The position numbers were made by a program, and so were the translations under genes. A DNA stretch of 33,540 nucleotides from Pseudonocardiales bacterium. GTDB taxonomy: Bacteria > Actinomycetota > Actinomycetes > Mycobacteriales > Pseudonocardiaceae. Under the pieces are notes generated by a model. The model was given only the letters and a program-made list of their open reading frames with translations. It ran no database searches and was not told where the DNA came from. Numbering within the stretch: the stretch's first letter is position 1; every line of letters starts with the position of its first letter. Location of the stretch: the NCBI GenBank assembly GCA_019243635.1, contig JAFAUB010000156.1, forward strand, positions 1 to 33,540. The letters run 5' to 3'. Shown in pieces: positions 1 to 9,665 of the stretch.

Positions 1-730
1 TGGCCCGGTCTACGAGGCACCCTCGTGAGGTGCGTGAGCGCGCGGTGACGCTGGTGTTGGAAACCCAGTCGGATTATGGCTCCCAGTGGGAGGCGATCGT
101 GTCGATCGCGGGGAAGGTCGGCGTGTCGGCTGGGCCGGCACGGTGTACACCGCGTTCACCATCGATGTGTTCTCCCGGAGAATCGTGGGCTGGAAAACGA
201 GTATCTCCAAGGAGACCGGCCTGGTCCTGGACACGATCGAAAGGGGGCTTCGCGTGAGAGACTACCGGGGACCAGACGGGGAAGGCAAACTCGTTCACCA
301 TTCCGATGCCGGTAGTCAGTACACGTCGTTCCGGTTCACCCAGCACTTGACCGATTCCGGTGTCGAGGCCTCGATCGGCACCGTCGGCGACTCCCTCTTA
401 ACCGGCTGATCGCGAGGCGCCTCGAATCAGACGAGTCGGCCTCGATCAGCCGGTTAAGAGGCATTATCCGGGGCCGAAGTCCGGGCCAATCTTCGATTGG
501 CCGGATAAGCCCTCGACAACGCTCTCACGGAATCACTGACAGGCTTGTACAAGACCGATTTGATTAAACCGCGCAGGCCATGGCATACTATTCAAGAAGT
601 CGATGTCGCCACCGCGGCGTGGGTGGATCGGTACAACAACCGTCGATTGCACGGAGCCTGCGAAGGCAGGCCACCGGTGGAGTTCGAGGCCCTGTACGAG
701 TTGGGCGACCTGATCAGCCTGGTCGCCTGA
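1..730 (+). pseudogene. IS3-family transposase remnant (orfA/orfB, internally deleted and interrupted)
   Basis: These are broken pieces of an IS3-family transposase. Positions about 3-130 encode the start of OrfA (a segment reading REVRERAVTLVLETQSDYG, then SQWEAIVSIAGKVG). Without the HTH end of OrfA or the OrfB start, the sequence jumps near 130-136 to the middle of the OrfB DDE integrase core (WAGTVYTAFTIDVFSRRIVGW region, then HHSDAGSQYTS). The frame is interrupted at 397-509 by a palindromic insert carrying an in-frame stop. It resumes near 511 with DNALTES and the OrfB C-terminus (YNNRRLHGACEGRPPVEF) and stops at 730. Excising the insert restores a normal GDSLDNALTES junction. The upstream end lies outside the window. 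The element cannot encode an active transposase. Family assignment is confident; the exact IS is not identified. Confidence -1.
397..509. mobile_element. 113-bp palindromic MITE-like insertion in the IS3 remnant
   Basis: The insert has imperfect 16-bp terminal inverted repeats: cttaaccggctgatcg on the left against cttatccggccaatcg read inward from the right (13 of 16 match). It is flanked by a ccct duplication (393-396 and 510-513), and removing the insert plus one copy restores the transposase frame. It folds as two hairpins. The left one has a perfect 19-bp stem (394-412 with 443-461) and a further palindrome, cgaggcgcctcg, in its loop. The right one pairs ttatccgg with ccggataa and ggccaatc with gattggcc. 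No coding capacity is seen. It looks like a miniature inverted-repeat element; the transposase that would move it is unknown. Confidence -1.
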
Positions 731-739
731 CCCCAACAA

Positions 740-768
740 CGAGTCTCTACAGAACCCGGGGTGGTTCA
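740..768. repeat. Probable right terminal inverted repeat of the IS3 remnant
   Basis: Ten bases past the OrfB stop, the sequence ends with ctacagaacccggggtggt followed by tca. IS3-family elements normally begin TGA and end TCA, and the right terminal repeat lies just beyond orfB, so 768 is the likely right boundary of the element. The matching left end is outside the window, so the repeat cannot be confirmed by comparison. Positions 769-866, up to the end of birA, show no gene. Confidence -1.
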
Positions 769-866
769 TCAGCGTCCGCCCCGGTGCCGGTCGTGGCGCA
801 GTCCTTGTGTCACCAAGCCGCCGTGACATCCGTCATATGGAACAAATCCACCGTCGCCGTTAGGCT

Positions 867-1700
867 TCAGCGAACGTGCGTCACGTCACCGACCGACAGC
901 GCCCGCCGCCGCCCGTCTGACAGCACCACCAACCGGCCCTCGGCGTCCACCTCCATCGCGGTGCCCGTCAGCGCGGACCGTCCAGGTAGCTCCACCCCGA
1001 CCTGGTCCCCCAGCGTTGCGCAGCGTGCCTGGTAGGCCTCCCGCACACCGGAGGCGACCGGGTCACCTTCGTGCTCGCACCACTGCCGCAGCTCGGCGTC
1101 CAGGGTGCGCAGCAGTGCTCGCAGCAGCGGGTCACGGTCGGTGCAGGAAGCATGCTCGATGACCAACGAGGTGGCCTCAGGCACCGGCAGCTCGTCGGGT
1201 CGCAGCGTCACGTTGAGGCCGATGCCCACTACGACAGCGGGAGGATGACCCGGCGAAGGCGGCACCACCTCGGCCAGGATCCCGGCTGCCTTGCGCCGGT
1301 GGGCGCCCAGCAACAGGTCGTTGGGCCACTTCAGCGCTGCGGGCAGCGCACCCAGCGTGCTGACGGTCCGGCACAGCGCCACCCCCACCAGCAGCGGTAA
1401 CCAGCCCCAGCGGGACTGCGGTACCTCGGTGGGCCGTAGCAGCACCGACAGCGCCAACCCCGACCGGGCGGGGGCGACCCAGCTGCGGGCGGCCCGTCCA
1501 CGCCCGGCGGTCTGGTGCTCGGCGACCAGCACGCTGCGATCCGGTGCCCCGCGCCGGGCCGCGGCGGCCAGCGCGGTGTTCGTGGAGGGCACAGTCGCGA
1601 CGACATCCAGCGCCGCGTAAGGCCCGGAGGGCGCCAGCAGAGCCCGGCGCAGCGCGTCCTGACGCAGCGGCGGTCGCCCAAGATCGGACCACATGGTCAC
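867..1700 (-). CDS. birA: Biotin--[acetyl-CoA-carboxylase] ligase (class I)
   Basis: BirA activates biotin with ATP and transfers it to the lysine of the biotin carboxyl carrier domain of acyl-CoA carboxylases. The 277-residue protein shows the biotinyl-AMP loop GRGRAAR (about residues 66-72), KWPND (124-128) and a conserved lysine in RKAAGIL (about 137). The N-terminal DNA-binding HTH of E. coli BirA is absent, so this is a monofunctional enzyme of the kind usual in actinobacteria. The start reads MTMW; an ATG two codons later is also possible. It is divergent from the carboxylase beta-subunit gene with only 27 bp between the starts. That is the arrangement of birA and accD5 in mycobacteria and fits its role of biotinylating the partner alpha subunit. 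Confidence -1.
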   Translation of the reverse strand: MTMWSDLGRPPLRQDALRRALLAPSGPYAALDVVATVPSTNTALAAAARRGAPDRSVLVAEHQTAGRGRAARSWVAPARSGLALSVLLRPTEVPQSRWGWLPLLVGVALCRTVSTLGALPAALKWPNDLLLGAHRRKAAGILAEVVPPSPGHPPAVVVGIGLNVTLRPDELPVPEATSLVIEHASCTDRDPLLRALLRTLDAELRQWCEHEGDPVASGVREAYQARCATLGDQVGVELPGRSALTGTAMEVDAEGRLVVLSDGRRRALSVGDVTHVR

Positions 1701-1713
1701 CAGACGCTACCGT

Positions 1714-1719
1714 TAGGGT
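1714..1719 (+). promoter_or_regulatory. Putative -10 element (TAGGGT) of a leaderless accD5 transcript
   Basis: TAGGGT lies 8 bp before the accD5 ATG at 1728, the spacing expected if transcription starts at or next to the start codon. No Shine-Dalgarno sequence is present between them. Leaderless mRNAs are common in actinobacteria. No convincing -35 hexamer is seen. Confidence -1.
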
Positions 1720-1727
1720 CAGGCGTC

Positions 1728-3380
1728 ATGAGCAGCGCCGCTGGGTCGACCAACAACACCGGGCCGACCGACACAGGGCCGGTCGACGGGCCGGATGTCC
1801 ATACCACCGCCGGCAAGCTCGCCGATCTGCTGCGCCGTGACGAGGAGGCCGTGCACGCGGCGTCGGCCCGGGCGGCGGCGCGCCAGCACACCAAGGGCCG
1901 CAAGACCGCCCGGGAGCGGATCGACCTGCTGCTGGACGCCGGGTCCTTCACCGAGCTTGACAGGCTGGCGCGGCACCGCTGCACCACCTTCGGCCAGGAG
2001 GCCAACCGCCCCTACGGCGACGGCGTGGTCACCGGCTACGGCACCGTCGACAACCGGCCGGTGTGCGTGTTCAGCCAGGACGCCAGCATCTTCGGCGGCA
2101 GCCTCGGCGAGGTGTACGGCGAGAAGATCGTCAAGGTGATGGACCTGGCGATGCGGACCGGCTGCCCGATCATCGGGATCAACGAGGGTGGCGGCGCCCG
2201 AATCCAGGAGGGCGTCGTCTCGCTGGCGCTGTACGGCGAGATCTTCCTGCGCAACACGCACGCGTCCGGAGTGATCCCGCAGATCTCGCTGATCATGGGC
2301 TCGTGCGCGGGTGGCCACGTCTACTCCCCCGCGCTGACCGACTTCACGGTGATGGTCGACCGGACCTCGGCCATGTTCATCACCGGCCCGGACGTGATCA
2401 GAACGGTGACCGGCGAGGAGGTCGGTTTCGAGGAGCTCGGCGGTGGGCGGACGCACAACACCAGGTCGGGCAACGCGCACTATCTCGGCACCGACGAGGA
2501 GGACGCGCTGTCCTATGTCAAGGAGCTGCTGTCGTTCCTGCCGTCGAACAACCTCTCCGAGCCACCGGTGTTCGACGCTGTGGACCTCAGCCACGGGCCG
2601 GTGGCCGACATGCTCACCGACTCCGACCGGGAGCTGGACACGCTGATCCCGGACTCGGCGAAGGCACCATACGACATCCATGAGGTGATCGCCCGCGTCG
2701 TCGACGAGAGGGAGTTCCTGGAGGTGCACCAGCTGTTCGCGCCCAATATGGTCGTCGGTTTCGGCCGCATCGAGGGCCGCAGCGTCGGGATCGTGGCCAA
2801 CCAGCCCACCCAGCTGGCGGGTTGCCTGGACATCGACGCCGCTGAGAAGGCCGCCCGGTTCGTGCGGACCTGCGACGCGTTCAACGTGCCGGTGCTCACC
2901 TTCGTCGACGTGCCCGGCTTTCTGCCCGGCACCGCCCAGGAGTGGGACGGCATCATCCGGCGCGGCGCCAAACTGATCTACGCCTACGCCGAGGCCACCG
3001 TACCCAAGGTCACGGTGATCACCCGCAAGGCCTACGGCGGCGCCTACGACGTGATGGGCTCCAAGCACCTCGGCGCGGACATCAACCTGGCCTGGCCCTC
3101 GGCGCAGATCGCCGTGATGGGCGCCTCCGGCGCGGCGAACATCCTGCACCGCAAGGAACTCGCTGCCGCCGCGCCTGACGAGGTCGAGGCGCTGCGGGCG
3201 CGCCGGCGGCAGGAGTACGAGGACACCCTGCTCAACCCCTACGTCGCGGCCGACCGGGGCTACGTCGACTCGGTGATCCCGCCCCGCCACACCCGTTCCT
3301 CCGTGGCCCGATCACTGCGCATGCTCAAGGACAAGCGCCAGACCCTACCCCCGAAGAAGCATGGGAACATTCCCCTGTGA
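1728..3380 (+). CDS. accD5: Acyl-CoA (propionyl-CoA) carboxylase beta subunit
   Basis: This is the carboxyltransferase subunit that moves the carboxyl group from carboxybiotin to acetyl/propionyl-CoA, supplying malonyl- and methylmalonyl-CoA for lipid synthesis. The protein is 550 residues, the usual length. It begins with a poorly conserved tail, then [15 protein letters not shown] and the typical [14 protein letters not shown]. The two crotonase-like halves contain [12 protein letters not shown] and [16 protein letters not shown] in the N half and DVPGFLPGT and [18 protein letters not shown] in the C half, where the Gly-rich turns form the oxyanion holes. The ATG at 1728 is preferred because the frame upstream overlaps birA and because of the -10 element. 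The epsilon-subunit gene overlaps its stop by four bases. The number 5 is inferred from the birA-accD5-accE synteny. Confidence -1.
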   Translation: MSSAAGSTNNTGPTDTGPVDGPDVHTTAGKLADLLRRDEEAVHAASARAAARQHTKGRKTARERIDLLLDAGSFTELDRLARHRCTTFGQEANRPYGDGVVTGYGTVDNRPVCVFSQDASIFGGSLGEVYGEKIVKVMDLAMRTGCPIIGINEGGGARIQEGVVSLALYGEIFLRNTHASGVIPQISLIMGSCAGGHVYSPALTDFTVMVDRTSAMFITGPDVIRTVTGEEVGFEELGGGRTHNTRSGNAHYLGTDEEDALSYVKELLSFLPSNNLSEPPVFDAVDLSHGPVADMLTDSDRELDTLIPDSAKAPYDIHEVIARVVDEREFLEVHQLFAPNMVVGFGRIEGRSVGIVANQPTQLAGCLDIDAAEKAARFVRTCDAFNVPVLTFVDVPGFLPGTAQEWDGIIRRGAKLIYAYAEATVPKVTVITRKAYGGAYDVMGSKHLGADINLAWPSAQIAVMGASGAANILHRKELAAAAPDEVEALRARRRQEYEDTLLNPYVAADRGYVDSVIPPRHTRSSVARSLRMLKDKRQTLPPKKHGNIPL

Positions 3381-3631
3381 GTGGCGATGCGAGCGATAAC
3401 CCGAATCGCCACTCACGGGTTGTCCACATCGTGCGGGGGGAGCCGTCGGAGGAGGAGCTCGCCGCGCTGGTCGCGGTGCTCGCCACGCCGGCGGACACGG
3501 CCGCCGCCGAGCCGCCCGCTCCGCGCGGCGCCTGGGCCGACCCGGCGCATAGGCTGCGCACTCCTGTACATCCCGGCCCCACCGCCTGGCGCAACTCGGC
3601 GCTCCCACAGGCTGGCAGACCTCAGACGTGA
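3377..3631 (+). CDS. accE5: Acyl-CoA carboxylase epsilon subunit
   Basis: This small (84-residue) subunit stabilises the actinobacterial alpha-beta acyl-CoA carboxylase complex. The family pattern is visible: [16 protein letters not shown], then W-ADPAHRLR, then [12 protein letters not shown] at the C-terminus. It starts with GTG overlapping the TGA of the beta-subunit gene (GTGA), so translation is probably coupled and the stoichiometry co-ordinated. The middle is Ala/Pro-rich linker, as usual. In related genomes a maf gene often follows; here the conserved block stops and accessory DNA begins. Confidence -1.
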   Translation: MSGDASDNPNRHSRVVHIVRGEPSEEELAALVAVLATPADTAAAEPPAPRGAWADPAHRLRTPVHPGPTAWRNSALPQAGRPQT

Positions 3632-3758
3632 TGACAGGTTGTCATGGCGAGACAGATGGGTCTTGGGCTACGGTCAGCTCGCTGTTCGTAGCCTCGTGCT
3701 CGTGGGACCTCGAGGCGGGGTGTTGACGCCCTGAGGCCCCCGGCGAGAGGCTCGGTCG

Positions 3759-3840
3759 ATGACTGGTTCGGGCAAGCGGCTCTGTCCGGCCTGCAAGGTC
3801 ACGAACCTGTCCCGTTACAACCCTGATCCACGCGCAGGCA
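3759..3840 (+). pseudogene. Fragment resembling the N-terminus of an actinobacterial HTH regulator
   Basis: The frame opens with MTGSGKRLCPACKVTNLSRYN. This resembles the Cys-containing start of a group of actinomycete helix-turn-helix proteins, from general familiarity and not from a search. Similarity is lost after about 25 residues, where the expected second Cys pair is missing and the frame becomes Gly/Ala-rich. No HTH follows. It is best read as a degraded fragment. The surrounding 3632-4021 interval contains only this, the short frame at 3868-4002 and no convincing terminator. Confidence -1.
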
Positions 3841-3867
3841 CTCACCCGAGGGCGCACGGTCCTGCCC

Positions 3868-4002
3868 ATGTGGACGGCTGGGCAGGTGACCTCGGCACGG
3901 CCACTTGCGCGGCTGCGGAAGCTACGAGTGGCGGCGGAAGAGGCTGACGACGAGGAGTTCTGCGTGCAGTACGACACGGCCACGCGCTCGCTGACCGGCT
4001 GA
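3868..4002 (+). CDS. Small hypothetical ORF or gene remnant
   Basis: The 44-residue product (MWTAGQVTSARPLARLRKLR, then VAAEEADDEEFCVQYDTATR, then SLTG) has natural-looking composition: a basic helix followed by an acidic stretch. The same frame stays open upstream to about 3763 without an ATG or GTG, and reads plausibly back to 3814 (VTTLIHAQALTRGRTVLP), so it may be the tail of a longer, broken gene joined to the preceding fragment. No ribosome-binding site is seen. The function is not recognised. Confidence -1.
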   Translation: MWTAGQVTSARPLARLRKLRVAAEEADDEEFCVQYDTATRSLTG

Positions 4003-4021
4003 TCAATGGCCTCGGACGTCA

Positions 4022-4593
4022 TTACCGGCCCCATGGTAACGAGATGATCAATACGTCCATCAGCGGAGCGTCGGGCCAACCAGGCCTCAGTTGAGCGACC
4101 CTGTGCCAGCCCCATCGGATGTAGGCCCGATAGGCGGTGGTGTTCTCCGGTCGGACGAGCAGGGTCGCACGGGTTTCGGGCCGGTGTTGCAGGAGTTCGT
4201 CGTGGAGCGCGTGGGCGATGCCTCGCCCTGTCCGCGGTTGCCGGACCATCAGTTCCGACAGGGCGAACGTCCGGTGGCCGTCCTCGAGCGTGAATCCGGG
4301 CTCGGGCTCGGCCACCAATCCGTTCCATCAGGCGGTGTTGGAGGTCAATGCCCATCCCAGGTTTGTCCGATCGGCTCGCTGTCCTGGTAGGCGATCACAA
4401 GATCGAACCCGGATTGGGTGGTGTAGGCGTCGAAACGCCGCATGAACGCGCTTTCGCTGGCGAATGCGTCACTACTGGCGTCGCCTGCGGCGTAGGCGCC
4501 CCGATGGATCAACGCCACGGTATCGCGCAGCTCACGGGCGCCAACGACATCAAAGCGGCGGAACTGCACTGTGCCTGTCGTGCTCATGCGCAT
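4022..4593 (-). pseudogene. GNAT-family N-acetyltransferase, frameshifted
   Basis: The N-terminal part (4593 down to about 4345; MRMSTTGTVQFRRFDVVGAR onward) and the C-terminal part (about 4320 down to 4022) are in different frames but together read as one GNAT acetyltransferase. The acetyl-CoA loop is recognisable in the C part (VRQPRTGRGIAHALHDELL), followed by PENTTAYRAYIRWGWH and a WPDAPLMDVLIISL C-terminus. The bridging frame reads GWALTSNTA, stop, WNGLVAEPEPG, with a TGA where Trp is expected. The gene therefore carries at least one frameshift and one nonsense change. The substrate is unknown. It faces the RiPP-like genes and decays along with them. Confidence -1.
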
Positions 4594-4868
4594 CGCTTCC
4601 CGCGCCGCGCGCGAGCCGCACGGGCCCAGCGGCCAGCGTGCCGAACTCTCGGTGACTCATGCCCACAGTGTCCACTCCCCACAGAGCGGCGACGTCATCA
4701 CTCTCCAGTGCACTACACCGAGCACAACCGGTTATGCCAATCTGTCATGGACCTCTGCTGACCGACGATAACGACATGAAATCGGCTCGAGCTGAGTGGT
4801 CATCGACGCTGCGAAGAACCGACAACCGCGAGAAGTTCTGAATGGTTGATGAGGTAAAGGAGACCACC

Positions 4869-5921
4869 GTGCACGAACTGATCGCCAGCCCGTTCGTGGG
4901 CGCGTACCTCGTGCTTCGCCCAGGCAGTCCGCGCGGGTTGAAGATCCCTCGCGACAAGTACCTTCAGCTTGGGCGGAAGGCCGCCGATGACGTCTGCCCG
5001 GCGTGGTTGGTCGAAGCGACGCGCCGCTGCTGGAATCTTGACATCTCCGGGCGAGGAGTCAACGATGCGGTCGTCGTCCGAACAGAATCCCCTTACGGTT
5101 ACGGCCGCGCCTCCTACGGACTCAATCTCGGCTGCAATTATGACCGCGAACACTGCTACAGTACCTCGGCCTGAAGACGTTCTCCGGGCTCTCGTGGCCG
5201 GAACGAGAACGGCTCCTGCACATCATGCGCGAGGCGGGGGTGCTCTGGCTCCAGCTCACGGGCGGCGAACCCTTGATCGACAAGCTCTTCGCCGAGGTCT
5301 ACGAGTTGGCGTACGAGTTCGGCATGATGATCAGCATCTCCTCGAACGGGTCGCGCCTGTCGAACACGAAGATCCTCGACCTGCTCACCGCGCGCCGACC
5401 ACATCGTCTGACCCTCGGCGTGTACGGTGCTACCGCTGAAAGTTACGACAGTCTCACCCGGCGGCGCGGGTCCTTCGCCGCCTTCAAAGGGTCTGGCCGT
5501 CGCTCACGAGGCCGGGCTTCCGATCAATCTCAACCTGATCGTCGCGCGGCGCAACGCGCATGAGGTCCACCAGATGATCACTCTGGCCGAGAGCTACGGG
5601 CTGCCGCACCACGTCTTCTCCCCTATCGCGCCGACGATCTACGGTGGACCGGAGACCCTGCCCGCCCAGTCCGTCGAGCATGTGCGCAAGCCGTTCACCG
5701 GCTGCAACGCCGGCCACACGTTCTTCCATGTGGACCCGCATGGCCTGGCCGGCATCTGCAAAGTGGGCCGGGATCCCCAGATCCGGCTGATGGAGGAAGG
5801 GGTCGAGGGGCTGAGCCGCCTCGGCACGATCGCCGACTCCCTCCTGCTTCGCCAGGGTGGCCGCACGGGCTGCGCCCTGAGCGGCACATGTGGGACGTGC
5901 ATGCCGCTCGTGACGCTGTAA
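4869..5921 (+). pseudogene. Radical SAM/SPASM-like peptide-modifying enzyme, inactivated
   Basis: Three reading-frame pieces (about 4869-5159, 5162-5490 and 5488-5921) make one radical SAM protein of about 350 residues. An N-terminal region of about 80 residues precedes the cluster-binding loop. The loop reads C-NYD-R-EH-C-Y (residues 89-96), so the middle Cys of CxxxCxxC is Arg. Five extra bases (tacagtac for tac) break the frame there. Downstream are LQLTGGEPLIDK (the GGE motif) and ISSNGSRLS. A second shift at about 5490 (AAFK/KGLAVAHEAG) follows. The C-terminus has five cysteines (TGCNAGH, GICKVG, GCALSGTCGTC) typical of a SPASM/twitch auxiliary cluster. The GTG at 4869 is chosen because aaggag lies seven bases before it. 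With the small peptide gene 56 bp downstream it looks like a RiPP maturase, no longer functional. Confidence -1.
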
Positions 5922-5977
5922 AGGCGAAGGCACCGCTGTCCGCGTACTGCCAACACTGAGGAAGGAGGTGGGGTCAC

Positions 5978-6109
5978 ATGGCGCCCGTTCCGGTGGAGAT
6001 CACGCCGCTCCGCGTCGAGAGCGACGAGATCGTGTTCGTCGAGGATGTGGATGAACTCGTTGAGTCGTCGAAGTGCAGCTGCAATGCCGACGACGACCAA
6101 CCGTACTGA
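5978..6109 (+). CDS. Putative RiPP precursor peptide (43 aa, Cys-Ser-Cys tail)
   Basis: This small gene is intact and has the best ribosome-binding site in the neighbourhood (aaggaggtg, 8 bases before the ATG). The product begins MAPVPVEITPLRVESDEIVF, continues with an acidic VEDVDELVES stretch, and ends in a probable core, SKCSCNADDDQPY. Cys33 and Cys35 are followed by Asn36 and Asp38-40. Cys35-NAD-Asp39 gives a Cys-X3-Asp spacing like that used in some thioether (ranthipeptide) products. It lies between the radical SAM and phosphotransferase pseudogenes, the usual position of a precursor. The sequence shows an orphan peptide with a leader-like acidic region; maturation chemistry is inference. 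No known RiPP class is matched with confidence. Confidence -1.
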   Translation: MAPVPVEITPLRVESDEIVFVEDVDELVESSKCSCNADDDQPY

Positions 6110-6122
6110 GTTGCCGACGAAA

Positions 6123-6157
6123 GCCGCCCTGTGTCGCCTGCTCCGGCTCAGGGCGGC
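6123..6157 (+). terminator. Hairpin after the precursor gene (attenuator-like)
   Basis: A perfect 9-bp stem, gccgccctg (6123-6131) with cagggcggc (6149-6157), and a 17-nt loop lie 13 bases after the peptide stop and before the phosphotransferase start. No T-tract follows. Such hairpins often lower read-through from an abundant precursor transcript into enzyme genes; here that is inferred from position. Confidence -1.
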
Positions 6158-6186
6158 CCTTCACCAGCCATGAACGGGGAACGCCT

Positions 6187-6977
6187 ATGTTGATGTCACA
6201 CACTGACTGGGGCGATCTCTCCGAGGGCATCCGCAGTGCCATCGAGGCACAGGCCGGCCCTGTGCTGAGGGCACGGACGGTATCGGAGGGTCTTAATTCC
6301 CAGATCGCCGCAGTGCTGTACACCTCCACGGATAAGGTCTTCATCAAGGGTCTGCGCAGCGACCATCCGCGAGTCTGGACCCAACAGATGGAAGCGATGA
6401 TCAACCCGCATGTCGTTCAGATCGCACCTCGGCTGCCGTGGCACATCAACGCCGCCGGATGGAATGTCCTGGCTTTCGAGCACATCGACGGACGCCACGC
6501 GGACTACTCACCGGGACCCAACGATATCCCGAAGGTCATCGAAGCTATGCGGCTGCTCGGACAGGTACGATGCATCGATCTTCCACTGAAACGGGCCGAA
6601 CAACGCTGGGCTCCATATCAGGACGACACATCAGCACTTCACGGCGACACTCTTCTGCACACCGACTCAACCCGCTCAACGTCCTGACCAACGGAACCAC
6701 ACGCATCATCGACCGGGCGTGGCCAACGCGCGGCGCAGCGTGGATCGACCCTGCGTGCTTCATCCTCCGGCTGATGGCCGCAGGCCACACCCCTGGGGAA
6801 GCCGAAGCCTGGGCAAAGCAAACACCCTCGTGGAACCCGACGCCCACAGAATACGTCGATGCCTTCGCCGCGGCGAGCGCGCGAGTATGGAAGGAAATCG
6901 CGAAAGCCGACCCCCAGCCCTGGAAAACCCACCTAGCCGCAGCGGCCGAGCCGTGGATGAGATACCGCCTCCCGTGA
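6187..6977 (+). pseudogene. Aminoglycoside-phosphotransferase-like kinase, frameshifted
   Basis: The first part (6187 to about 6666; MLMSHTDWGDLSEGIRSAIE onward) and second part (about 6666-6977; LNPLNVLTNGTTRIIDRAWP onward) are one APH-fold protein of about 263 residues, separated by a single missing base. The break falls inside the catalytic loop: restoring one C gives HTDLNPLNVL, matching the HxDxxxxN Brenner motif. The following IIDRAWP corresponds to the metal-binding Asp. FIKGL near residue 55 may hold the ATP-binding lysine. It would be the third gene of the radical SAM/peptide operon, perhaps a modifying or tailoring kinase, but the substrate is unknown. As read, translation stops at 6685-6687, well before the active site is complete. 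Confidence -1.
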
Positions 6978-6986
6978 GCAACTCTC

Positions 6987-9128
<2,142 letters not shown>

Positions 9129-9160
9129 CTAGCTCTGGACACCGACAGTGCGCGTACAGC

Positions 9161-9197
9161 TCGCGGCCCCGCACCTTGGACCGGTGCGGGGCCGCGA
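9161..9197 (-). terminator. Intrinsic terminator downstream of csp
   Basis: A perfect 15-bp GC-rich stem (9161-9175 with 9183-9197; arm tcgcggccccgcacc) closes a 7-nt loop. It lies 25 bp past the csp stop and before ligA, so it probably ends the csp transcript and insulates ligA. There is no strong T-run, as is usual in high-GC actinobacteria. Confidence -1.
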
Positions 9198-9221
9198 ACG
9201 ACACGACCTAGCGACGCTTCG

Positions 9222-9428
9222 CTAGTGGATGGGCCGAACCGAGTCGGCCTGCGGGCCCTTGGGCCCCTGGCTCGACTCGAACTCCACCTTCTGGTTCTCG
9301 TCCAGGCTGCGGTAGCCGTCACCCTGGATGGCAGAGAAGTGGACAAACACGTCGGGGCCACCACCATCGACCTGGATGAAGCCGAAGCCCTTCTCCGCGT
9401 TGAACCACTTCACCGTGCCCTGTTGCAT
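9222..9428 (-). CDS. cspA: Cold-shock domain protein
   Basis: This 68-residue single-domain cold-shock protein binds single-stranded RNA and DNA and acts as an RNA chaperone. RNP1 (KGFGFIQV) and RNP2 (VFVHFSAI) are both present, as is the opening [15 protein letters not shown] typical of the family. A gggag Shine-Dalgarno precedes the ATG. The gene is monocistronic: it has its own terminator and a hairpin-containing leader. Many actinobacteria have several csp paralogues, so the symbol denotes the family, not strict orthology. Confidence -1.
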   Translation of the reverse strand: MQQGTVKWFNAEKGFGFIQVDGGGPDVFVHFSAIQGDGYRSLDENQKVEFESSQGPKGPQADSVRPIH

Positions 9429-9455
9429 GTGCTCTCCCTGTGGAATCTGAAGCCT

Positions 9456-9476
9456 GGGCCGGCACCGTGCCGGCCC
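9456..9476 (-). promoter_or_regulatory. Hairpin in the csp 5' leader
   Basis: The inverted repeat gggccggca-ccg-tgccggccc (9-bp stem, 3-nt loop) lies 28-48 bases upstream of the csp start codon. Csp mRNAs are often controlled by structured leaders, so this may affect translation or stability; alternatively it may be an operator. No promoter hexamers are called with confidence in 9477-9665. Confidence -1.
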
Positions 9477-9665
9477 GCGGTTGCGCAGACCGCGCGCGCC
9501 CGCTGGGAGGTATCCCCGACGGGAGCGCGAAGCCCGTAGTCAGACATTCCACGGACGCTTCACAACGATCGGGGAACTACACGACCACAACCTGACACCA
9601 CGGTATCACCTCCGGTGCCGCCATCAGCCCGCGACACTCCTCAGATCGGTGCTCACCCGGGTGTC

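Noticed and set aside
1719..3290. Long minus-strand open frame opposite accD5
   Set aside because: Its composition is Gly/Asp/Arg/His-rich and it mirrors accD5 codons; it is a high-GC shadow.
3642..4355. 237-codon minus-strand frame over the GNAT pseudogene
   Set aside because: It is the third frame of the broken GNAT gene and lacks GNAT motifs itself.
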